Shown here piece by piece: positions 50,701 to 59,889 of a stretch of DNA of 64,000 bases (its first letter is position 1; every line of letters begins with the position of its first letter). Under the pieces are notes generated by a model. It made no database searches and had not been told where the DNA came from. It worked only from the letters and a program-made list of their open reading frames with translations. Made by a program: the position numbers and the translations under genes. Source of the stretch: Pseudomonadota bacterium (GTDB taxonomy: Bacteria > Pseudomonadota > Gammaproteobacteria > Steroidobacterales > Steroidobacteraceae). The DNA is taken from assembly GCA_021805275.1 (NCBI GenBank), contig JAJZFQ010000131.1, positions 75,293 through 139,292 of the forward strand, in the 5' to 3' direction.

Positions 50701-51423
50701 ATGATGAATTTCATCGGTCCAAGGGTCCGCGCCGGGGCGCTGCTCGGTGCACTTGTACTGGCGTTCGCGGTCAGTTCCCCGGGGCGCGCCACGCAGGCGG
50801 TGCCGCGTACTGCCACCGGCATCCGGCTGGATGCGCCGTGGAAGGTGAAAATCTACGCGCTCGCGCACAGCCAGTTCCTGCACCCGGCCTGGGGCTGGCA
50901 GCACTCTGAGCGCGACTATCGGCTCGCCCTGCATCTGGCCCGGGTGGATCATCTGAAGATCGATAAGGACGCCCTGTTCGCCGCGGCCTTTCTCCACGAC
51001 ATGGCGGCGTTCAAGCCCTGTGCCGATCGCAAGATGGAGCACGGCGCATGCGCCGCGCTGCAGAGCCCGGCGATCCTCCGGCGCGTCGGGTTTCCCGTGC
51101 AGAAGATCCCGCTCGTGCAGCAGGCCGAACGTGGACACATGTACTACAGCAACCCCGGATCCAATCCCACCGCCATCGTGCTGCACGATGCGGACTCGCT
51201 CGACTTCCTTGGTGACATCGGCGCGGCGCGCATTCTCTCGCTCACCGGCGCGAAGGCGCCGAGCTTCGCTCCGGCGGTGAAGACGCTGCGGGGGTTGCTG
51301 CGCTCAATTCCGCCGCGGCTGATCACTCCGGCCGCGCGCCGCATCGGCAAGCGGCGCGCCGCGCAGTTGCGTGCCTTTCTCCGGACCCTGCAGAGGCAGA
51401 CCTACGCTGGCCGGGCGATGTAG
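50701..51423 (+). CDS. Exported HD-domain (metal-dependent phosphohydrolase-like) protein
   Basis: It has 240 residues from the ATG at 50701 behind a G-rich ribosome site; an ATG one codon later is possible. An N-terminal signal peptide (AGALLGALVLAFAVSSPGRA) suggests export. The HD-fold ligands are seen as His68 (WQHSERDY), His99-Asp100 (FLHDMAAF) and a late Asp in LHDADSLDFLGDIG (residues 162-173). Cytoplasmic HD proteins act on nucleotides; an exported one is less usual, and its substrate is unknown. Confidence 0.82.
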   Translation: MMNFIGPRVRAGALLGALVLAFAVSSPGRATQAVPRTATGIRLDAPWKVKIYALAHSQFLHPAWGWQHSERDYRLALHLARVDHLKIDKDALFAAAFLHDMAAFKPCADRKMEHGACAALQSPAILRRVGFPVQKIPLVQQAERGHMYYSNPGSNPTAIVLHDADSLDFLGDIGAARILSLTGAKAPSFAPAVKTLRGLLRSIPPRLITPAARRIGKRRAAQLRAFLRTLQRQTYAGRAM

Positions 51424-51924
51424 TCGGCGCTGGGATCGCGGCGGGTGTGATTGACGCCCGGTGCGGCCCCTGCATACGTTGCATGGGGTCGCAGCAAGAG
51501 CTGAAACTTATGTGAGAGGCACGGTCTGGGCGGGGAGAGCCGCTCCGCACAGGATTCCCGCTCGTCCCGATTGCCCTGGGCACTGCGTGCGATTTGCCGG
51601 GTGGCGCCGGGGCGGCTGGGCACGGGCCCCTTTGCGGTGGCGCCTCTCAGCCGCTGCGACAGCTCGTGCCGCTGGGGTCCGAGCGCCTGTTGGGCCTGAT
51701 GCCGGGTGCGCTCCTCGGCCCGCAGGGGTTGGTGCCAAGATCCGCTCGGTCTGCGCCGATCCGAGGGATACGGGTCGCTTGCGCCGCCTGGGGGTTGTCG
51801 TGCTGTTCGATCCTGACAGCGGCGCCGTGCAATACATCGCGGCTGCCGAGGAGGTGACCCGGATCTGCACCGCGTCGACCTCTGCCGTTGCGACGGATGC
51901 GTTGGCGCGCTCCGCCCCAGACGA
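51424..51924. other. Region without a confident gene; one weak plus-strand frame
   Basis: The 501 bases between the HD-domain gene and the lipoprotein hydrolase contain a plus-strand frame at 51461-51931 (156 codons). Only its last 65 codons look protein-like (LRRLGVVVLFDPDSGAVQYIAAAEEVTR in part); its first half reads like noise. It may be the remnant of a gene with a frameshift, or chance. No tRNA, repeat or terminator was seen. Confidence 0.35.
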
Positions 51925-53562
51925 TCAATGAGCGTACTGGGCGAAGAACGCTCGCGCGGCCACCATGCAGTAGGGGGCCGCGTCGGTATGGTAAGCCTCC
52001 ATGGCGACCTGCGCGCCCCTGGCGGTATCGACGGCATGTTGGTACGCGGTGAACGCCTGCTGCAGCCGTCGGGCAAGCGAACGCAGTGCGTCGCTGCGGG
52101 CAGCGCCGAGGCCGTGCGCGAAATACGTCCCGGCGCTGCCGGCGCTGGTGTCGAGGTCGAGGGTGGCGAAGCGCAGGTGCGGATCGGTGGTGATCTTGCT
52201 GCGCAGCACCGCGGTCATGGCACCCGCGCCCTGATTCCAGAAGACCTCCGGGTCGCCGTGCCCACCGCACATCAGCAGCGGCATGCTCGGCGTGTAGTTG
52301 CGCAGATCGTTGGCCTTGATGTCCTGGCGCAGCCTCAGTTGCGGAGCGGCGGGCAGGGCCGGCACCGTGCGGGACAGATCGGGCGCCGAGCCGTTGCTCG
52401 GCGCGGCGCCATCCGGGTGCGCATCCACGTCGGCCACGTAGGCGGCACGGAACGCCGTGCTCACCAGGTAGACCGATGGGTTGAATCCAGCCTGAAAGAG
52501 CGGAGCGCCTTCGGGAAGCGCGGCGAGCGCCGGGTACTGGGCCGCGGAGAACCCGGGCGCTCCGGCCGTTGGCGAGACGGACTGGAACACCGCGCTCGCC
52601 GGGATCTTCCCGGCCGCGACGAGTTTGCGGAAGTGGCGGTAGCCGGTCTCGCCCGGGAAGAGCCGGGCCGCCGCGCCGAAGCGATGGCTGAGCACCTGTG
52701 CGGGGTTGATCGAGTCGTACTTCAGGTGTGCGTAGGAGTTCACGACCAGCGGCAGGTAGGCGGTGCCGCCGAAGTCCGGGTGCCCGAGGAAGATCTCATC
52801 GGCCATCGCGAGCAACGCGTAGGGTCCGGACATCGGCGCCCCGGCGGTCGCCGGGCGGCCCTCCTGCTCGAGCGCCCGCAGTGTCGCCATCGACACGAAT
52901 CCGCCTTGCGAGTAGCCGGTGACGAACAGCTTGCCGGCATCGCGGACGGTCCCGTGGAGCCGGCTCAGCAGCTGCCGGGCGGCGGTGAGGCTGTCGAGCG
53001 CGTCCCGGGACTGTTCGGTGCGGTTCAGATACGGGTGATAGCGCAGCGTCGACAGATCGTAGCCGGCGTAGTTCGGCGCCACCGCGATGTAGCCGTGCGC
53101 GGCAAATATGAGGGCGAGGCGAATCGCGGTGCCGTAGGCGGGATTGGCAGGATCGGTGACGGCCGAGAGGTCTTCGTTGTGGTTGATTGCCGTACCGTGC
53201 GTGTAGAGCACGATCGGTCGGGGTCCCCGGCACTGCTCGGCGTTGCCGGTCGGCACCATGAGGGCGCCGGAGGCATCCGTGGCCTCCCCGCGTCCGCCGA
53301 CGGTGGCGTAGGCGAATTTGTAAACGCGCACGCCGCACGCAGGGGCGCCGATCATCGCCGTGAGCGTCGGCCGTTTCGAGAATTCCCGCTGCAGCGTTGC
53401 CTTGAGGTGCTGGATCGACAGCGTGGTGGGTGACCCGAGTGGTCCGGAGATCAGCGTGGCGCTGGTGTCGGAGGAGCGCGACCGGCCGCCGAACGCCGCG
53501 CAGGCACTGAGTGCGGTGAGGCACACGGCGGCGAGCAAGACCTTGAGGTACGCAGCACGCAT
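51925..53562 (-). CDS. Secreted lipoprotein lipase / alpha-beta hydrolase
   Basis: Extracytoplasmic ester hydrolase of the secretory lipase type. It has 545 residues. The signal peptide ends in lipobox LSAC with Cys21 as the lipid-modified residue. The alpha/beta hydrolase core shows PIVLYTHGTAIN (oxyanion side), GYIAVAPNYAGYDLS, the nucleophile elbow GYSQGG with Ser218, and late LLMCGGHGDPEVFW and AHGLG segments that would supply the acid and histidine. Length and layout fit the bacterial relatives of fungal LIP lipases. Confidence 0.88.
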   Translation of the reverse strand: MRAAYLKVLLAAVCLTALSACAAFGGRSRSSDTSATLISGPLGSPTTLSIQHLKATLQREFSKRPTLTAMIGAPACGVRVYKFAYATVGGRGEATDASGALMVPTGNAEQCRGPRPIVLYTHGTAINHNEDLSAVTDPANPAYGTAIRLALIFAAHGYIAVAPNYAGYDLSTLRYHPYLNRTEQSRDALDSLTAARQLLSRLHGTVRDAGKLFVTGYSQGGFVSMATLRALEQEGRPATAGAPMSGPYALLAMADEIFLGHPDFGGTAYLPLVVNSYAHLKYDSINPAQVLSHRFGAAARLFPGETGYRHFRKLVAAGKIPASAVFQSVSPTAGAPGFSAAQYPALAALPEGAPLFQAGFNPSVYLVSTAFRAAYVADVDAHPDGAAPSNGSAPDLSRTVPALPAAPQLRLRQDIKANDLRNYTPSMPLLMCGGHGDPEVFWNQGAGAMTAVLRSKITTDPHLRFATLDLDTSAGSAGTYFAHGLGAARSDALRSLARRLQQAFTAYQHAVDTARGAQVAMEAYHTDAAPYCMVAARAFFAQYAH

Positions 53563-53882
53563 GGGATCTCTCGCACAGGTCGGTTGCAGGAACGGGTTCG
53601 CGAACGGGCCTCGATCGCGCCGGTCGGCCCTCGTGCCGCGGCGGCCGGGCGCACCGATCAGCTCAGCAGGAAAGAGGCCGGCTCGAGCGCCATCTTAGTC
53701 TGCGGCGCAGCGACACTCAAAAGGCGCCGCGCCGGTGCGTGCAACGACCCCGCCGCTGAGATCTGGAGCGTCGGTCGATCCGGATCGGTGGGTGAGACGA
53801 GCGGACATGGTGCTTCGCGGAGATGCTTGACTATCTAAAACTATATCATACGATATGTCTGTCGTAAATTAAGGAATCGATC
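53563..53882. other. Divergent intergenic region upstream of the PadR gene
   Basis: A 320-base gap between the minus-strand hydrolase and the plus-strand PadR gene. Apart from the PadR-proximal AT-rich stretch and inverted repeat near 53843-53856, I see no gene, RNA or repeat in it. Confidence 0.5.
53843..53856. promoter_or_regulatory. Inverted repeat upstream of the PadR gene
   Basis: ATATC (53843-53847) and GATAT (53852-53856) flank ATAC, in an AT-rich stretch 27 bases before the PadR start. AT-rich, short-armed palindromes of this kind are usual PadR operators, so autoregulation is likely. Confidence 0.55.
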
Positions 53883-54515
53883 ATGCACCGACACTTTCAT
53901 CATCACGGCCGGTATGAGGACTTCGAGGCCCGGATGCACGTCATGGCGCACCGACACGGGAAGGGCTTCGGCCATTTTTTTGGCGGTTTCATGGGCGGCA
54001 TGGGTATGGGCGGGCGGGCGTTCCGTGCCGGCCGCCGACTCGCCTCCGGCGACCTGCAGCTGCTGCTGCTGGCGTTGCTCGCCGATCGGGCGAGCCACGG
54101 TTATGAGCTCATCAAGGCGCTTGAGGAGCGCTCGGACGGCTTTTACAGTCCCAGTCCGGGCATGGTTTACCCCGCGCTGAGTTGGCTCGAGGACATGGGC
54201 TACGCGAGCGTGGCCACCGAGGGCGTCAAGAAGCTCTACCGCATCACCGAGACCGGGCGTGCCTACCTGACGGAGAACAGGGACGCGGCGGATGCAATGC
54301 TGCGCCAGCTGGAGCAGGTCGGCCGCAAGATGAGCCGCCTGCGCGAGGTGTTCGGCGCCGAGGAGGACGAGGAGGCCGACGGGCTGGAGCTCGCCGCGCT
54401 GCGCCGTGAATTGCGCGAGGCGCTGCGCGAGAAGCGCCGCAGCTCGGCCGAGGAGAAGAGTCGCGTTCTGGCGATCCTGAGGCAGGCCGTGGCGCAGATC
54501 CGCAGCAAGGACTGA
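53883..54515 (+). CDS. PadR-family regulator with His-rich N-terminus (YqjI-like)
   Basis: Transcriptional repressor. It has 210 residues from the ATG at 53883. The first 45 residues are rich in His and Gly/Met (HRHFHHHGRYEDFE ... HRHGKGFGHFF), a likely metal-binding extension. The PadR winged helix follows with LQLLLLALLADRASHGYELI and FYSPSPGMVYPALSWLEDM, then a wing (KLYRITETGRAYL) and a C-terminal coiled dimerisation part. The layout matches E. coli YqjI, a nickel/iron-responsive repressor of a ferric reductase. No ferric reductase gene is adjacent here. The regulator is inferred to bind the ATATC/GATAT palindrome upstream. Confidence 0.88.
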   Translation: MHRHFHHHGRYEDFEARMHVMAHRHGKGFGHFFGGFMGGMGMGGRAFRAGRRLASGDLQLLLLALLADRASHGYELIKALEERSDGFYSPSPGMVYPALSWLEDMGYASVATEGVKKLYRITETGRAYLTENRDAADAMLRQLEQVGRKMSRLREVFGAEEDEEADGLELAALRRELREALREKRRSSAEEKSRVLAILRQAVAQIRSKD

Positions 54516-54845
54516 GCGGGTCGCGGTCTGGCGGCGTGGTATCGCCCGCGGCTCGCCGCTGCGACAGATCTCGCGCCTCGGGTCTCGGCGCCGCTGCCAG
54601 GGAGCGCGCACAGCTGCCGCGGACGCCGCGGGCGGAGCGCCACTCACACGGAGGGGTGTTTCGCTGACGGCAGAGCGCGGAGCGCTGCCTCCGGCGCGGA
54701 CCGTTCAATCTACAGAATGCAACGGCTTTCCGACGGATGCCGAGGTCCCGGTTGCGTCCGGCGGCGCGCATCGGTACCGTCCCCCTCATCAGCGCTTGGG
54801 CCGCGAGTGGCGGGCGCACAGACATTCATGGGGGGGGCGACGAGC
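54516..54845. other. Intergenic region between the PadR gene and the Asp-box protein gene
   Basis: 330 bases. Open frames present here only extend the following gene upstream or are antisense. A G-run (eight G) just before the next start serves as its ribosome-binding site. I see no other feature. Confidence 0.5.
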
Positions 54846-57800
54846 ATGAGGTATTCCGTCCTGAAGCAAGCCTTGGCGACGCTGCTGATCGGCGCGTGTG
54901 CGCTGCCGAGCGCCTTGGCTCAGCCGCTCGCCCGGCCGGCGGCGAAGCCGCGAGACCCATTCGCCCATGTGGAATTTCGCAACCTCGGCCCGGCGGTGGC
55001 CGGTGGACGGGTCACCGCGGTGGCCGGCGTTCCCGGCAACCCGCGCATCTACTACGTCGGGTCGGCCGGCGGCGGGGTGTTCAAGACCACCGACGGCGGA
55101 CTGCACTGGCAGGCGATCTTCACGCACGAGGCGACGAGTTCGATTGGGGCCATCGCGCTGGCACCGTCCAACCCGAACCTCGTATGGGTCGGCACGGGGG
55201 AGGCCAATATCCGCAACGACGTCATACCCGGCGCGGGGGTGTACCTGTCGACGGACGCCGGCAAGACATGGCGGCGCATGGGTCTGGCGGACGTGGGGCA
55301 GATTGGTCGTATCGTTGTCGATCCACACGATCCGGATCACGTCGTGGTCGCCGCGCTGGGCCAGGAATGGACCCCGAGTGCGGACCGCGGCATCTTCGTG
55401 ACGAGCGACGGGGGCAAGACCTGGCGCAAGTCGCTGTATGTCAATGAGAAGACCGGCGCGATCGACGTGGCGATGCAGCCCGGCAACGGTCAGGTGCTGC
55501 TCGCGGCGACCTGGCAGGCCTACCGGCAGCCTTGGATGCTGCACGACGGCGGTCCCGGCTCGGGAATCTGGCGCTCGACCGACGGCGGGGAGAGTTGGAA
55601 GCGGCTCAGTCACGGGCTGCCGGCCTCGCCCATCGGCCGCATCGGCCTCGCGTTCGCACCGAGCGAGCCGCAGCGCGTCTACGCGCTGCTGGAGGCGCCG
55701 ATCGGCAAGGGGGCGCTGTTCGTCTCCGACGATCTGGGCGATCACTGGCATGAGGTCTCGGATAACCACGCGCTCAACGTCCGCGGCTTTTATTTCACGA
55801 CGCTCGAGGTCGCGCCCAACGATGCCGACCGAGTGTATTTCCTCGGATTCCAGCTGCTGCAGTCCAACGACGGCGGCAAGACCGTCCGCGCCATCGATCC
55901 TTCGGTGCACGTCGATCATCACGCAATGTGGATCGATCCGCTCAATCCGCAGCGCATGATCCAGGGCAACGATGGCGGGGCGTATCTGTCGCTCGACGGC
56001 GGGCGGAGCTGGCGCTTTCTCGACGGCATGCCCATCGAGCAGACCTACATGGTGGCCGCCGACAGCCACACACCCTATGACCTGTGCACCGGTCTGCAGG
56101 ACAACAGCGCCTGGTGCGGACCGTCTTCCTCGCTCGCCGACTCGGTCGTGTCGGGCCAGGACTGGTTCACGGTGGTCGGGGGCGACGGCGAGTACGCAGT
56201 GCCGGCGCCGTCCGATCCGGACATCATTTACGCCGACGCCGAGGATGGATCGATCGTCAGATTCGACCGCAAGACCAAGCAGACGCTGTTCATCATGCCG
56301 TATCTGCATGGGCCGGGTTACGTCAATGATCTGCCGACGTTCGCGCAGAAGGTACGCTTCAACTGGACACCGCCGCTCGCGGTCGATCCCCACGATGCCA
56401 ACACCGTGTATCTGGGCGGTAACGTGCTGCTGAAGTCCACGGATGGAGGACTGCACTGGCGGACGATCAGCCCCGACCTGACCCGCAACGACAAGGCCAA
56501 ACAGCAGCTCTCCGGCGGACCGATCAACTATGACCTGTCGGGCGCGGAGACCTATGACACGCTCCTGTCGGTGCAGGTCGCGCGCAGCGATCCCAAAGTG
56601 ATCTGGACCGGCGCGGACGACGGGGTGGTGTCCGTGACGCGTGACGGCGGCAAGACCTGGCGCAGGGTCACGCCCCCGCAGGCCCCGGTCTGGGCGCGCG
56701 TCTATCAGATCGACGTGTCGCCGTCGGCTCCGGGCACCGCCTACGTCGCCGTAGACGCCCATGAGCTCGGCAACAACAGGCCCTACGCCTACGTGACGAC
56801 CGATTACGGGCGGCACTGGCGTTCGATCGGCGCCGGACTTGCGCAGGATGCATCGGTCATGGTGGTCCGTGCCGATCCGGCCGATCGGGAGGTACTGGCG
56901 GCCGGAACGATGCGCGGGGTGTGGATCTCCCGCGACGGCGGACACAGCTGGCGGCAGCTGAAGAGCAACCTGCCGACGATGCCGGTGTTCGATCTGAAGT
57001 TCGTGCGTGGCGACCTGGTGCTGGCGAGCCATGGTCGGGGGCTGTGGGTGCTGGATCACTTCGCGTCCGTCGCGCAGCTCGATCCGGCCGCGGTGCCCGC
57101 GCATGCGCGGCTGTTCAAGCCGCGCGCCGGCATTGAATTCCAGCGCTGGAGCCGGGGTGAGGGGGCAGAGCCCTCATTCGTCACGCCCAACGCGCCGGAC
57201 GGCGTCATCATCGACTACAGCCTGGCGCATACGCTGCACCCCGACGCGCAGCAGAAGGCGCAGCAGCACACACCGGTGAAAATCGAGATCCGCGACGCGC
57301 ACGGCGAGCTGATCGCCACCCGCTATGGACCGGCGCATTTCGGATTGAACCGCTACGTCTGGAACATGCGCTACGAGGCGCCTGCGGCTACGGACTTCGA
57401 GGCCTCGCCCCTGCAGGGGGCGCCGCCGGCATGGTCTGAGCCACTCGAACCGCAGGTGCTGCCGGGGACGTATGCGATCCGCGTGACGGTGCTTGGGCAG
57501 ACCCTGACCGAAACCGCGCAGGTCATGGCCGACCCGAACCAGCCGCCGGCGCTCGCCGCGCAGCGACGCGCCCTGCAGGCCGCGCTGCAGGCACGCGCGC
57601 AGGTCGATGCGATGAACCGCATGCTCAATCGCATCACCGCCATGCAGTCGCGGCTCGCGGACTATCGCAAGACCGTGCACTCGGAGGCGAGTGCCATCGA
57701 TCCGGCACGTCAGGCACATGCGCACGCGTCCACGGCGCTGCTCGCGCGCGGCAAGGCCCTGGCGAGCGAACTCTCAAAGCTCAAAGACTCGGTCTATAAC

Positions 57801-58094
57801 CCGAAAGTGCAGCACAAGGTCTTCGAGGACAATCTGCATCAGCTGACCGATCTGCACGATGCGCTCGAGTTGAATGCCGCGACGCTCGCGAGTCTGGGGG
57901 TGCAGGCGCCGACGGGCCCACTGCGGGCGATCACGCGGGAGCTTGCCGGGGAGCTCGCCGGCAAACTGGCCGAGTACAACGCGCTGCTCGCCGGCGATGT
58001 CGCCGCCTACGATCGCACGGCCTATGCAGCGGGCGCCCCGACGCTCGGCGTCGGCACGCCCATCACGGTAGCCGCACCGCCCGCGATCGATTAA
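54846..58094 (+). CDS. Secreted Asp-box / sortilin-like (VPS10-type) beta-propeller protein
   Basis: Large exported protein. It has 1082 residues from the ATG at 54846, behind a G-rich site; the signal peptide is ALATLLIGACALPSALA. Residues about 35-760 contain many Asp-box repeats of the S/T-x-D-x-G-x-x-W type (KTTDGGLHW, LSTDAGKTW, VTSDGGKTW, RSTDGGESW, KSTDGGLHW, VTRDGGKTW, ISRDGGHSW), the mark of VPS10/sialidase-like propellers. The C-terminal 250 residues form a beta domain followed by helical coil-like segments. Such proteins are annotated as glycosyl hydrolase-like or photosystem-assembly-like; no catalytic site is visible, so binding is the safer role. Confidence 0.88.
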   Translation: MRYSVLKQALATLLIGACALPSALAQPLARPAAKPRDPFAHVEFRNLGPAVAGGRVTAVAGVPGNPRIYYVGSAGGGVFKTTDGGLHWQAIFTHEATSSIGAIALAPSNPNLVWVGTGEANIRNDVIPGAGVYLSTDAGKTWRRMGLADVGQIGRIVVDPHDPDHVVVAALGQEWTPSADRGIFVTSDGGKTWRKSLYVNEKTGAIDVAMQPGNGQVLLAATWQAYRQPWMLHDGGPGSGIWRSTDGGESWKRLSHGLPASPIGRIGLAFAPSEPQRVYALLEAPIGKGALFVSDDLGDHWHEVSDNHALNVRGFYFTTLEVAPNDADRVYFLGFQLLQSNDGGKTVRAIDPSVHVDHHAMWIDPLNPQRMIQGNDGGAYLSLDGGRSWRFLDGMPIEQTYMVAADSHTPYDLCTGLQDNSAWCGPSSSLADSVVSGQDWFTVVGGDGEYAVPAPSDPDIIYADAEDGSIVRFDRKTKQTLFIMPYLHGPGYVNDLPTFAQKVRFNWTPPLAVDPHDANTVYLGGNVLLKSTDGGLHWRTISPDLTRNDKAKQQLSGGPINYDLSGAETYDTLLSVQVARSDPKVIWTGADDGVVSVTRDGGKTWRRVTPPQAPVWARVYQIDVSPSAPGTAYVAVDAHELGNNRPYAYVTTDYGRHWRSIGAGLAQDASVMVVRADPADREVLAAGTMRGVWISRDGGHSWRQLKSNLPTMPVFDLKFVRGDLVLASHGRGLWVLDHFASVAQLDPAAVPAHARLFKPRAGIEFQRWSRGEGAEPSFVTPNAPDGVIIDYSLAHTLHPDAQQKAQQHTPVKIEIRDAHGELIATRYGPAHFGLNRYVWNMRYEAPAATDFEASPLQGAPPAWSEPLEPQVLPGTYAIRVTVLGQTLTETAQVMADPNQPPALAAQRRALQAALQARAQVDAMNRMLNRITAMQSRLADYRKTVHSEASAIDPARQAHAHASTALLARGKALASELSKLKDSVYNPKVQHKVFEDNLHQLTDLHDALELNAATLASLGVQAPTGPLRAITRELAGELAGKLAEYNALLAGDVAAYDRTAYAAGAPTLGVGTPITVAAPPAID

Positions 58095-58259
58095 CGGCCG
58101 GTCGGAACGCCCGGACGGTGGCTGGAGAGCTGCCGTCTGGGGCGCCGCGGGCGGGCTGGCAGGGACGTGCCGCCCCTCGGCGCTAGGTCCGATCCAACGG
58201 ATGAAGCCCGTTGGGCTCGGGCGCGCCAGCCCACCGCTCGGTCTGGTGCGCCGTTGTGC
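58095..58259. other. Start of the decayed accessory region
   Basis: After the Asp-box protein, dense coding stops. The next kilobases contain broken genes. This stretch shows no gene, terminator or terminal repeat that I can support. Confidence 0.5.
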
Positions 58260-58439
58260 TCAGCGGGTGAGGTTCGTCCCCGCCCACCGAGCGCCAAGCG
58301 GGCTCGACTCGATTACTGCTATTGCGGCGGCGACATCGCACGAGTTGAAATGCGGCGTTTCCGGGCGAAAGACCGACAAGATCGCGCAAGCCAGCGCGAT
58401 GCCGACCAGAGAGGCCGTGACGAGGTGGAAGCCCGCCAT
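58260..58439 (-). CDS. Possible small membrane protein
   Basis: Weak call. It is a 59-residue frame from the ATG at 58439, with one strong hydrophobic segment (FHLVTASLVGIALACAILSV, residues 4-23) and a polar tail. No ribosome-binding sequence is visible and I recognise no family. It sits against the transposase remnant on the other strand and may be chance or a fragment. Confidence 0.3.
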   Translation of the reverse strand: MAGFHLVTASLVGIALACAILSVFRPETPHFNSCDVAAAIAVIESSPLGARWAGTNLTR

Positions 58440-58441
58440 CA

Positions 58442-58819
58442 AGGCAGGCTGGCTGGATTACCGCGCTCAAGGGCACTCAGATCCGCTCCCTGGTGCAGGG
58501 CGAGACGCTGCAGCTGGGGCTGTTCGATGAGCGCAATCTGATGGAGCTTGCACACCCGGAGTACTCCGGCGAGCCCCTCGGGGCCTGCCGCAATCCGCAG
58601 CTCGCGAAGCTGCCCCGGAGTGCTGAGGGCGGGCTGACGGGTAAGGACAGGATCGGCCTGCGTGTCGGACGCGCCGTCAACCAATACGCTCTCGACCAGC
58701 GCGCGCAGCACTTGCCGCACACCGGGACCGGTCGAACGCTCCGGCACCTTCGATCTCATCACCGGGCCCACCGCAAAACAGCCCCAGACCCTGAGTTGAT
58801 CGACACCATCACCGTGTAG
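58442..58819 (+). pseudogene. Degraded IS1634-like transposase fragment
   Basis: Pieces of an IS4-superfamily (IS1634-type) transposase remain. Reading from 58454 gives WITALKGTQIRSLVQGETLQ, then LGLFDERNLMELAHPEY and ACRNPQLAKL, then GKDRIGLRVGRAVNQY. After this the frame breaks, and a second frame gives FDLITGPTAKQ, as found at the C-terminus of such enzymes, before a terminal TAG at 58817-58819. The N-terminal half and most of the catalytic core are missing. Family assignment is from memory of the conserved LGLFDERN and GKDRIGLRVGR segments. Confidence 0.7.
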
Positions 58820-59186
58820 AGAGAACCCCGGCGCTCTCACCGGCCCTATGGCGGCGAAATCAAAGGGAAAATCTGTCCGGCCGCGGTAGAAACTTCAGCC
58901 TGCCGGGCTGCACGGCGACTTTGGCTCCTCGACTGTGCGGTCTTGCGACATCCGACCGGCCCCTAAGGCAGTGCCGGTGAAGTGCGCTCGCGCCGGCAAT
59001 TTTCGCGAGCGCAGGGCTTGCACGGGAGTCGCTGAAGCTTCACCGGGAAAAATAGTGGCGGTGTGGTGCAATTCGCTGAGTTCAGCGGTCAGCGCGTGCT
59101 GCGTCGGATCGCCGATTCTGGGTCGGTACGGCCGGTGGTAAGCAGCGCGATGTGCATCGGATGCATGATGTACGGGCCTTTGATGA
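58820..59186. other. Non-coding stretch between transposase remnant and decayed vapB
   Basis: 367 bases with no supportable gene. Near the 3' end, 59150-59166 contains GCAT/ATGC boxes like those in front of the intact vapB (62742-62767), probably a decayed operator. Confidence 0.45.
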
Positions 59187-59433
59187 GTGCGTGCCACCCC
59201 TGATATCCCCGACGACGTACTCCAGGCCGCCCAGGAGCGGGCACGATACGAAAAAACGTGACTGGGGGCCAGATGATCGCAGAGCTTGCGCTGCGCGCAC
59301 CGAGGGCGTGGCCGCAGACGGGCGAGATGCGCGAGCCGACGTCAGCTTGCGGCGTGCGGCCGTTCGCCGCGCGCGGGCGCTTGGTGAGGAACGAACAGGC
59401 CAACGAACTCCGCAAGGACGAGCTGTATTGGCA
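59187..59433 (+). pseudogene. Decayed vapB-type antitoxin gene
   Basis: Frameshifted relative of the intact antitoxin at 62768-63010. From a GTG at 59187 it reads RATPDIPDDVLQAAQERARY, against RTTLDIADDVLQAAKERARY. Around 59250 a net two-base gain breaks the frame. The other frame then continues GQMIAELALRA ... TGEMREP ... CGVRPFAARGRLVRNE, matching GQMISELARRA ... TGAVREP ... YGVRPFAPRGRFVTNE. The stop codon position has become TGG. The gene cannot make a normal antitoxin. Confidence 0.85.
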
Positions 59434-59505
59434 GCCTGAAGCGGGCAGGCGATGTCTTCAGAGACTGGGCGATGAGTCTTGCGAGCGTGAAGTTGCGGGA
59501 ACGCA

Positions 59506-59796
59506 ATGCGCTCTGTGCCTGACATCAACCTGCCGATTGCCAGGCGTGATCCTGATGCCTTGTCGCACCGATCCGAGATTGCGTGGCGAGCAAGGCATGC
59601 CAACGAAGGTTGGGCATCGTGTCCGGTGATCAAACAGGGCTGCGTTCGCCGCATGTCGAGCCCGTCGTGGGCCAGCTCGCAGTCCGATCAAGCGCTCCTC
59701 AGGCGGCTTGACGAGGTGTGCGCTGAGAGCGTCCACGAGTGCCGGCTTGATGTGCCGGGTCCTCTTGATGCAGCTGTATTCGATGCAACGCGGCTC
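59506..59796 (+). pseudogene. Truncated vapC-type PIN toxin gene
   Basis: From the ATG at 59506 the first 97 codons align without gaps to the intact VapC at 63084, about 54 identical residues by hand count (for example HANEGWASCP against HAKEGWASCP, and FDATR against FDTTR). The N-terminal Asp of PDIN is kept. Similarity stops near 59796, before the region that in the intact toxin carries ITDVYLLG and FVTFDGR with the other catalytic Asp residues. The frame runs on to 60039 through sequence antisense to the DUF3562-like gene. It follows the decayed vapB by 72 bases, like the 73-base gap in the intact locus. Confidence 0.85.
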
Positions 59797-59889
59797 GATC
59801 CCGCGACGGCCTCACGTGCTGGAGCGGATAGTGGCGGCGCGCAGGGCTCGATCATCCGGAAAATTCCGCAGCAGCGGCCGGAGCCGACT

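Noticed and set aside
51928..53433. 501-codon open frame on the plus strand
   Set aside because: Antisense to the lipoprotein hydrolase, which has a lipobox and catalytic Ser motif; the plus frame has neither signal nor domain.
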